From positions 62,001 to 126,000 of the forward strand of contig NZ_LGED01000102.1 of NCBI RefSeq assembly GCF_001280085.1: a stretch of 64,000 nucleotides of DNA, in the 5' to 3' direction. The notes under the pieces are model-generated. The model had not been told where the DNA came from and searched no databases. It saw only the letters and a list, made by a program, of their open reading frames with translations. This document shows, one piece after another, positions 58,514 to 64,000 of this stretch; position 1 is the first letter of the stretch; every line of letters starts with the position of its first letter. The DNA comes from Saccharothrix sp. NRRL B-16348. Its GTDB lineage: Bacteria; Actinomycetota; Actinomycetes; Mycobacteriales; Pseudonocardiaceae. Made by a program: the position numbers and the translations under genes.

Positions 58514-58567
58514 CCGATTGTTCACGAGTGTGACCGGCGTCGGCCGATTCTGTTCACAAATATGACC
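58514..58567. promoter_or_regulatory. Tandem direct repeats upstream of pectate lyase
   Basis: CCGATT-GTTCACGAGTGTGACC (58514-58535) and CCGATT-CT-GTTCACAAATATGACC (58544-58567) repeat the pattern CCGATT, GTTCAC, TGACC about 31 bp apart. This is roughly three helical turns and suggests an activator binding site about 105 bp upstream of the promoter. Confidence 0.5.
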
Positions 58568-58671
58568 ACGCGCATTCGAGCGTCGATGGGCGTTGATCAC
58601 GCGCACCGCCGCTGAACTCGACGTTCGATTGCATTCGACGCAGTCGTGGTCGCGGTGCTCGAAAACCGTCG

Positions 58672-58701
58672 TTGACCGGCCGGTTCCGCAGCCTCTAGCA
58701 T
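58672..58701 (+). promoter_or_regulatory. Promoter TTGACC-N18-TAGCAT of pectate lyase
   Basis: TTGACC (58672-58677) and TAGCAT (58696-58701) are near-consensus with 18-bp spacing. The start of transcription should fall near 58708. Confidence 0.6.
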
Positions 58702-58707
58702 CCCGCT

Positions 58708-58721
58708 GGAAAGCGGTTTCC
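58708..58721. promoter_or_regulatory. LacI-type operator GGAAAGCGGTTTCC
   Basis: The core GAAAGCGGTTTC matches the LacI-family pattern GAAANCGNTTTC. It covers the predicted transcription start of the pectate lyase, a classic repressor position. Confidence 0.6.
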
Positions 58722-58819
58722 CGAATTGTCGCCACCTGTCACCAGAGTTCGGGAACGTGCTTTCGGAAAGGGCTGGCCGCCGACCTCGGCGTCCCGCGAA
58801 GTGAGAAGTGGAGTAGTTC

Positions 58820-60151
58820 ATGAGCACAGCGGATCACCGTCGATCCACGCGGCCCGCACCACCGCGTGGCGCACGATGGCGCACGGGCTTGGCCGCCGCG
58901 GCGGCGGCTACGGCATTGGCCGCCACCTTCACCATGTGGTCGACCGCCACGACCGCCCAGGCCGCCGTCGGCGCGGGCACCTACACCGTGAAGAACGCGG
59001 GCAGCGGGCAGTGCCTCGACGTGCCCAGCGCGAGCGCGGCGAGCGGCGTCCAGCTCCAGCAGGCGTCGTGCGGCACCGCCGGCAGCCAGCAGTGGACGTT
59101 GACCTCGGTCAGCGGCGGCTTCCGGATCGCGTCCGTCGCCACCGGCCTGTGCGTCGGCGTCCAGGACGCGTCGACCAGCGCGGGCAAGGCGATCCAGCAG
59201 CAGACGTGCACGGGCGCCGCCAGCCAGACCTGGTCGTTGACCGCGAGCGGCAGCAACTACCGCGTGGTCAACGCCAACGGCGGCAAGTGCATGAACACCA
59301 AGGACAACTCCACCGCCGCCGGCGCGCTGGTGCAGCAGAACTCCTGCGACAGCGTGGCCACCAAGCAGTGGACGTTCACGCCGACGACCGGCGGCCCGAC
59401 CTCGACGTCGACCTCGACCTCCACGTCGACCTCGACCTCGACGACCACCACCACGAGCAACCCCGGTGGCGGCGGCGACGGCAGCGGCCCGTGGCCGAGC
59501 GACACCGGCAGCGTGCACCAGACGACGACGCGCAACGTCGGCACGTACTTCAACGGTGGCATGAAGCGGTACTACGGGATCGGCGACGGCGGTCAGGGCG
59601 AGGGCCAGGACCCGATGTTCGTCGTCTCCAACGGCGGCACGATCGAGAACGTGATCATCGACGCCCCGGCCGGCGACGGCATCCACTGCGAGGGCTCCTG
59701 CACCATCCGCAACGTCTGGTGGAACGACGTCGGCGAGGACGCGGCCACGTTCAAGGGCACCAGCTCCTCGGCGACCTACCTGGTCGAGAACGGTGGCGCG
59801 AAGTCGGGCACGGACAAGGTGTTCCAGCACAACGGCGCCGGCACCCTGACCATCCGCAACTTCCAGGTCCACAGCAGCGGCAAGCTGTACCGGGCGTGCG
59901 GCAACTGCTCGACGTCCTACCAGCGGCACGTGATCATGGACGGCGTCACGGCGCGGTCGACCAAGGTGCTGGCGGGCATCAACACGAACTGGGGCGACAC
60001 GGCCCGCTTCTCCCGCATCACGGTCTACGGCAGCACGGTGATCTGCGAGAAGTACCAGGGCGTGCCGAAGGGCTCCGAGCCCAAGAAGATCGGTGAGGGC
60101 GCGGACGGCAAGAACTGCTTCTACTCGCCGTCGGACATCACCCAGCGTTAA
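58820..60151 (+). CDS. Secreted pectate lyase (PL3-like) with ricin/CBM13 domain
   Basis: A 443-aa secreted enzyme. A basic N-terminus and TALAATFTMWSTATTAQA form the signal peptide (~20-48). A ricin-type CBM13 follows with three QQW/QTW repeats (QCLDVPS, SQQWTLTS; LCVGVQD, SQTWSLTA; KCMNTKD, TKQWTFTP). A Ser/Thr linker (about 20 residues) leads to a parallel beta-helix domain with FNGGMKRYYGIG, IENVIIDAPAGDGIHCEG and NCSTSYQRHV, typical of PL3 pectate lyases. It cuts pectin by elimination. ATG at 58820 with GGAG seven bases upstream. Regulated by promoter, LacI operator and direct repeats described separately. Confidence 0.9.
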   Translation: MSTADHRRSTRPAPPRGARWRTGLAAAAAATALAATFTMWSTATTAQAAVGAGTYTVKNAGSGQCLDVPSASAASGVQLQQASCGTAGSQQWTLTSVSGGFRIASVATGLCVGVQDASTSAGKAIQQQTCTGAASQTWSLTASGSNYRVVNANGGKCMNTKDNSTAAGALVQQNSCDSVATKQWTFTPTTGGPTSTSTSTSTSTSTSTTTTTSNPGGGGDGSGPWPSDTGSVHQTTTRNVGTYFNGGMKRYYGIGDGGQGEGQDPMFVVSNGGTIENVIIDAPAGDGIHCEGSCTIRNVWWNDVGEDAATFKGTSSSATYLVENGGAKSGTDKVFQHNGAGTLTIRNFQVHSSGKLYRACGNCSTSYQRHVIMDGVTARSTKVLAGINTNWGDTARFSRITVYGSTVICEKYQGVPKGSEPKKIGEGADGKNCFYSPSDITQR

Positions 60152-60170
60152 CGAAGTCCGGACGACACCG

Positions 60171-60206
60171 ATCGAGGTCGCGGCCCGCCGGGGTCGCGGC
60201 CTCGAT
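60171..60206 (+). terminator. Hairpin terminator after pectate lyase
   Basis: A 15-bp stem (two G-T wobbles) with a 6-nt loop, arms at 60171-60185 and 60192-60206, 19 nt after the stop. Confidence 0.65.
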
Positions 60207-60322
60207 CTCGTCCGACCGGTCGGCGACGGTCTTGACCCACTTCCCGGGCGTCGCGGGCGAGTTCGGATACGGTGTGGGTCGACCGGGCGGCGTGGCGTGA
60301 GCAGGGGCAAGGGGCAACTACG

Positions 60323-60715
60323 GTGACCAGCTGGATCGACGTGATCAACTACGTCCGGACGCGGTACGAGGTGTTGGAGGAGACCGACAGCTGGCTGCGC
60401 TTCCGGCTCGACCTCGCCGAGGACCGGACCCAGCAGGTCTCCGTGCACCACGTGCCGGAGTCGGACGGCGTGGCGTGGATCGAGATCTCCTCGCCCGTCG
60501 GCCGGGCCGACGCGATCGACCTGAAGCGGCTGCTCGTGCTCGCGGGCACGTCGGCCGTCGGCGGCGCCGCGGTGGTGGACGACGTCGCGCTGCTCAAGCA
60601 CACCGTGCCGTTGGAGGACCTGAGCGTGCGGGAGGAGTTCGAACGCCCGCTGATGCTGCTGGTCGCCGCCGCCGACGCGTTCGAGCACGAACTCACCGCG
60701 ACCGACAGCTTCTGA
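60323..60715 (+). CDS. Conserved hypothetical protein, YbjN-like fold possible
   Basis: A 130-aa soluble protein: SWIDVINYVRTRYEVLEE, WLRFRLDLAEDRTQQVSVHHV, VAWIEISSPVG, and a C-terminal helix LLVAAADAFEHEL. Alternating strands and terminal helices resemble YbjN/type III secretion chaperone-like folds, but this is a shape impression. GTG at 60323 with AAGGGG nine bases upstream. Monocistronic. Confidence 0.6.
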   Translation: MTSWIDVINYVRTRYEVLEETDSWLRFRLDLAEDRTQQVSVHHVPESDGVAWIEISSPVGRADAIDLKRLLVLAGTSAVGGAAVVDDVALLKHTVPLEDLSVREEFERPLMLLVAAADAFEHELTATDSF

Positions 60716-60739
60716 TCGCGGCCTGCCGGCGGCGAGCCG

Positions 60740-61279
60740 TCACGCCGGCAGGCCGATGACGGTCCGGTCACCGTGCTCCCAGACGGGCGTCATGGTCACC
60801 GCGTCGATCCGCCAGCCGCGCCCGGTGCGCACGAGCCGGTAGTCGTACCGGCCGCCGAGCGCGTAGAGCCGGCCGCCGACCAGCGGACCGTCCCGGTGCG
60901 TCGCCTGGAAGTCCGCGGTGACGGCGGCCCGCGCGCCCTCGACGCGCGCGGTCTGGTTGCCGAGCAGGTGCTGGGTCGCCGCCAGGTGGCCGAGGTTCGC
61001 GCGCCAGCCCGCCACCAGGTCGGCCGCGGCCACCGCGCCCGGTTCGCCGCCGACCAGGCCGGTGTAGTCGACCCGCACCTCGGCGGCGAACACGTCCCGC
61101 AGCAGGTCCCACTGCTTCAGGTCGAACCGGACGGCCATCTGGACCGTGACGGCGATCGGGCCCTCGTCGCCCGCCGGCGCCGCAGCCGCCTGTCCCTGGG
61201 ACAACGCCGAGCCCACCGAGGCGCCCGTGACGGCCAGCACGGTCCGGCGGGTCAGCCGATCAGCTGTTCTCTCGCTCAT
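60740..61279 (-). CDS. Tat-exported NTF2/SnoaL-like protein
   Basis: A 179-aa protein with twin-arginine signal (RLTRRTVLAVTGASVGSAL) and an NTF2-like fold: FDLKQWDLLRDVFAAEVRVDYTG, RANLGHLAATQHLLGNQ, RYDYRLVRTGRGWRIDAVTM. Members include SnoaL-type cyclases and dehydratases. ATG at 61279 without clear ribosome-binding site. Activity unknown. Confidence 0.78.
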   Translation of the reverse strand: MSERTADRLTRRTVLAVTGASVGSALSQGQAAAAPAGDEGPIAVTVQMAVRFDLKQWDLLRDVFAAEVRVDYTGLVGGEPGAVAAADLVAGWRANLGHLAATQHLLGNQTARVEGARAAVTADFQATHRDGPLVGGRLYALGGRYDYRLVRTGRGWRIDAVTMTPVWEHGDRTVIGLPA

Positions 61280-61429
61280 GGTCGGCGATCGTGACGCGGC
61301 CGGCGCGGCGGCGTCCAAGACCCGTTGCCATGCCCAAGCCGCATGACCCCCGGGGTTTCGCGAGCAGGGCCCGTCGCCGATTCCTGTTGTAGGGTGGAAA
61401 ACCACCGTGCCGCGACGGAGGACGACGTC

Positions 61430-61675
61430 ATGACGGCTGAACGGCTCGAAGGTCATCTGGTCCGTGATCCGCGCACCCTGCACACCGACATCGAAGTGCA
61501 GCTGGACCAGGCGGCGGAAGAGGTCAGCAGACGGCTCGGCGGCAAGATCGACTACCAGGTCGTGCGCGTGGCCGTGTCCGAGGCGTACCAGCGGCTCGCG
61601 GACAAGGCCAAGTTCCACAACTTCCTGCCGATCCTGGCCGCGCGGTCCGCTCAGCGGAGCCTGCACGTGACCTGA
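61430..61675 (+). CDS. Three-helix-bundle dimerisation-domain protein (81 aa)
   Basis: An 81-aa helical protein: TDIEVQLDQAAEEVSRRLGGKIDYQVVRVAVSEAYQRLADKAKFHNFLPILAARSAQRSL, the pattern of small actinobacterial three-helix bundle proteins. ATG at 61430 has GGAGGA seven bases upstream, and TAGGGT at 61390-61395 is a plausible -10. Function unknown. Confidence 0.65.
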   Translation: MTAERLEGHLVRDPRTLHTDIEVQLDQAAEEVSRRLGGKIDYQVVRVAVSEAYQRLADKAKFHNFLPILAARSAQRSLHVT

Positions 61676-61753
61676 CCCGGCAGCGGCAGGTCCCGTCCGG
61701 TCGGTGCGCGGAGCACATGCCGTGTCACGGATCGTGATCTACCCTTGCTCTTC

Positions 61754-62098
61754 GTGACAGAGGACAGGGTTCCGGTGGACGATCCGGTGGCGGTGCTGCG
61801 CGTGGCGGTGGACTCCGCCGTGCAAGCCGTGCTGCGCCTGGATCCTCACCACGCCGACGCACGGCAGGAGATCACCCGCGTGCTGGCCGGGTTCGCCGCC
61901 GCCACCGCACCGGTGCGGGACCGCTTGCTGGAACTGGCGGCACGGACGCCGAACGGTCCGGTGTCGGCCACGCTGGGCTTCCTGCGCGACGCCGACGACC
62001 AGGCCGCCGGCGGTGACGTCCAGGCCGCTCGCGTGTTCCTGCTCGCCGGTCGCACCGCGTTGTTCCGCCTGGCCCGGGCCGGGCCGACGGACGGCTGA
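61754..62098 (+). CDS. Hypothetical helical protein (114 aa)
   Basis: GTG at 61754, eight bases after a TACCCT element, opens 114 aa of predicted helices (VAVLRVAVDSAVQAVLRLD, EITRVLAGFAAATAPVRDRLLELAAR). No motif or signal recognised. Ends directly against the convergent ligase gene. Confidence 0.5.
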   Translation: MTEDRVPVDDPVAVLRVAVDSAVQAVLRLDPHHADARQEITRVLAGFAAATAPVRDRLLELAARTPNGPVSATLGFLRDADDQAAGGDVQAARVFLLAGRTALFRLARAGPTDG

Positions 62099-63241
62099 TC
62101 ACGCGGTCAGCCGGAACGGCCCGCCGGTCCACGTCTCCGCGCCGGACAGGGTGTCGCGCGCCAGTCGTTCGAGGACGTCGGACATCCGTCCCGCACGGGC
62201 GAAGGCGCGCCGCTGCCGGTCCGCGCCGCCGCCTTCGTTGTCCAGAGTGGACAGCAGTTGGCGGACGAGGGCTGCGTCGTCGAGCTGGTCCTCGACGCGG
62301 TGCAGCAGCCGGTCGAGCAGCAGGCGCGCGGGCACGAGGCGCCCGGACAGCACGTCCAGGGACAGGCCGGTGATGCCGTCCCGCGCCGCTCGCCACGTGG
62401 CGGCGCGCAACACCTCCGTCGGCACGGGCGACGCCCGCAGCCCTCGCCGGAGGTCGGCCAGCGCCGTGCGGACGAGCGCGTGCACCAGAGCCGCCAGCAG
62501 CACCGCTTCGTCCACGGTGGCCGCGACGTCCGCGACCCGGACCTCCACCGTCGGCAGGTGCGAGGACGGGCGCACGTCCCAGTAGATCATCCGCCGGTCC
62601 CGCGCCGAGCCGGAGGCGAGCAGCATGTCGCACGTGGACTCGTAGTGCGCCGACGACTCGAAGTACGGCGGCGGACCGGCGCTCGGCCACCGCGCCCAGA
62701 CCATCGAGCGCCAACTCGCGTAACCGGTGTCGACGCCGTGGGCGAAGGGCGAGTTCGCGGTCACCGCGCCGAGCACCGGCAGCCACGGCCGCACGTGGTT
62801 GCAGACCTGCACCGCCGTCTCCGGGTCCGGCACGGCGACGTGCACGTGGCAGCCGCAGATGGACTGCTCGGCGGCGAGCAGCCGGTAGTCGTCGGTGACG
62901 CCCCGGTAGCGCTCGCGGTCGGTGGTCGGCCCGGCCGGTCCGCCCACGGGCGGCGCGCCGACGGCCAGCAGCCGATAACCCAGGGTGTGCGCGGTCTCGA
63001 CGGCCACCAGCCGGAGCCCGTGCAGCTGCCTGCGCACGTCGGCGAGGTCGTGGCACACCGGGGTGCGGGTCTCCACCTGCGCCTGGGTGAGTTCGACGTC
63101 GAGGTCCACGCCGAACCGCCGCCTGGCCGCCTCGACCACCTCCGGGCCGTGCGGCGCGGGTTCGCCCGTCCGGGCGTCGACCAGCAGGAACTCCTCCTCG
63201 ACTCCGAGCGTCGGAGCCGCGGTGCCCACCAGGTTGCCCAT
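62099..63241 (-). CDS. YbdK-type carboxylate-amine ligase
   Basis: A 380-aa GCS2-family enzyme: LGVEEEFLLVDARTG at the N-terminus, VELTQAQVETRTPVC, CGCHVHVAVPD, and RPSSHLPTVEVRVADV. It couples glutamate (or similar) to an amine, typically gamma-glutamylcysteine-like chemistry. ATG at 63241 has GGAGG five bases upstream; the frame runs to 63301. Preceded on the same strand by an I36 gene at 203 nt. Substrate unknown. Confidence 0.88.
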   Translation of the reverse strand: MGNLVGTAAPTLGVEEEFLLVDARTGEPAPHGPEVVEAARRRFGVDLDVELTQAQVETRTPVCHDLADVRRQLHGLRLVAVETAHTLGYRLLAVGAPPVGGPAGPTTDRERYRGVTDDYRLLAAEQSICGCHVHVAVPDPETAVQVCNHVRPWLPVLGAVTANSPFAHGVDTGYASWRSMVWARWPSAGPPPYFESSAHYESTCDMLLASGSARDRRMIYWDVRPSSHLPTVEVRVADVAATVDEAVLLAALVHALVRTALADLRRGLRASPVPTEVLRAATWRAARDGITGLSLDVLSGRLVPARLLLDRLLHRVEDQLDDAALVRQLLSTLDNEGGGADRQRRAFARAGRMSDVLERLARDTLSGAETWTGGPFRLTA

Positions 63242-63444
63242 CCCGGCCTCCGATGGCTCTTCGCCCAGGAGCTGTGGGATACCCCCGACCGGACGCGTCA
63301 ACCCGTCCTCGTGGACGAGGCCTGTGACCGGCTTGATGGTCCGATCGGGTGAACTGGTGCTGGACCGCTCAAGTCAACGGGCGGTGCTGCCGAAGACCAG
63401 GTTGAGCGCCGGAGTCCAGCAAGCGGACCCGGCGCCTTGTCGTG

Positions 63445-63867
63445 TCAGCCGCAGTCGGAGTCGATGGACCCCACGGGCCGGCCGCTCAACTCCGTGACCG
63501 CGTCCTGGTCCAGCGGATAGCCGTAGTCGGCCTCCTGGTAGTCGCCCTGGAAGTACGTCTCCTCGGAGAGCACGGCGATGCAGCTCAGCCCTTCGGGCAG
63601 GCCGGGGAGCCGCGCCGACCGCGGCCGGATCCGCGGGTTGATCTCCTCCTCGTTCACCAGGTGGACGGTGCCCTCCTCCCCGTCGTCGACGGTCACCGTG
63701 CGCTGGAACAGGATCTTCCCCGTCTGGTGCGGGCCGGCGAACAGGCAGAAGTCCCGTTCGCCGCAACTCGCCCGTTCCGCCTGGGCGGTGGCGGTGACGG
63801 CGGGAACCAGCGCGGCCAGCACGGCGGCCACCACGACGGCGCGGTGACGTGCCTTCACTCCGGACAT
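63445..63867 (-). CDS. Secreted peptidase inhibitor I36-family protein
   Basis: A 140-aa secreted protein with signal peptide (AVVVAAVLAALVPAVTATAQA, cleavage ~28-30) and a beta/gamma-crystallin-like I36 fold: CGERDFCLFAGPHQTG, TYFQGDYQEADY and paired Cys. Such proteins inhibit metallopeptidases or bind surfaces. ATG at 63867 has GGAGGA four to five bases upstream. Function not proven. Confidence 0.78.
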   Translation of the reverse strand: MSGVKARHRAVVVAAVLAALVPAVTATAQAERASCGERDFCLFAGPHQTGKILFQRTVTVDDGEEGTVHLVNEEEINPRIRPRSARLPGLPEGLSCIAVLSEETYFQGDYQEADYGYPLDQDAVTELSGRPVGSIDSDCG

Positions 63868-64000
63868 GTCTTCCTCCGATGCTCACGCAGAGCGCTTGTT
63901 CGAGCACTGAAGGTAGCGACCTGAGCCGGTCGTCGCGACTTCACGCACGCCCCGTTCGGGTGGTCGGGGTGGAGCCTCGAAAACCTTTCTGCTCCACGGA

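Noticed and set aside
1-64000. tRNA, rRNA, CRISPR or prophage features
   Set aside because: Read through the intergenic DNA without finding a cloverleaf, repeat-spacer array, integrase or phage structural gene; a covariance-model scan was not possible.

Overview
This 64 kb window is chromosomal DNA of a very GC-rich actinomycete. Third codon positions are almost all G or C, GTG starts are common, and neighbouring genes often overlap as GTGA or ATGA. Gene content (a mycothiol-dependent maleylpyruvate isomerase-like enzyme, an ANTAR protein, DUF6292, UTRA-type GntR, PucR, CBM13-tailed secreted enzymes) fits Pseudonocardiales, for example the Saccharothrix/Actinosynnema/Lentzea group. That placement is inference. 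I found no rRNA, tRNA, CRISPR array, insertion sequence or prophage.

Layout. 1-5 kb: the end of a thioredoxin-reductase-like gene coupled to a CNB-histidine kinase, a secreted GHL15-like hydrolase, a RapZ C-domain protein, a macro-domain protein and two tiny membrane proteins. 5-17 kb: one five-gene operon (DUF4132, a 1606-aa unknown, MoxR ATPase, a DUF5682-VWA fusion, a SWIM protein), the counterpart of E. coli yehI-L-M-P-Q. 17-22 kb: AAC(3)-family acetyltransferase, an efflux pump with a leader peptide, and a trpB-trpA-gntR operon with a repeat operator at its promoter. 22-25.6 kb: secreted M28 peptidase, an 18-bp gene for the pentapeptide MYYLH, a perfect 28-nt hairpin, a cytochrome P450 and a GNAT. 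This looks like a biarylitide-type minimal RiPP locus and is the most exciting item here. 25.8-31 kb: flavin amine oxidase, maltokinase-cap-like protein, an HTH_38-MarR fusion regulator divergent from an ABC exporter. 31-37 kb: a TIR-domain membrane protein facing a six-gene block (CPBP protease, two membrane proteins, VWA, PP2C, kinase) that matches the TerY-P type of phosphorylation triad. 37-47 kb: GNAT, kinase-fold protein, AAA kinase, GAF-ANTAR, RpoD-family sigma factor, STAS, DJ-1/PfpI protein and a NarL-type two-component pair. 47-54 kb: DUF6292, DASS transporter, GNAT, a PLP-dependent Orn/Lys/Arg decarboxylase-family enzyme, metanogen-output ATPase and GreA/B-like factor. 54-58.5 kb: PucR with a D-amino-acid dehydrogenase-like enzyme, then NsrR-like regulator with truncated haemoglobin. 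58.5-64 kb: secreted pectate lyase, small unknowns, YbdK-type carboxylate-amine ligase and a secreted I36-type protein.

The window is ordinary chromosome with several compact accessory systems: a ribosomal peptide pathway, two VWA-based signalling/conflict systems, a nitric-oxide response pair, resistance-type genes and plant-polymer degradation. A recurring local habit is leaderless expression: a TANNNT element exactly six bases before the start codon occurs in front of at least five genes.
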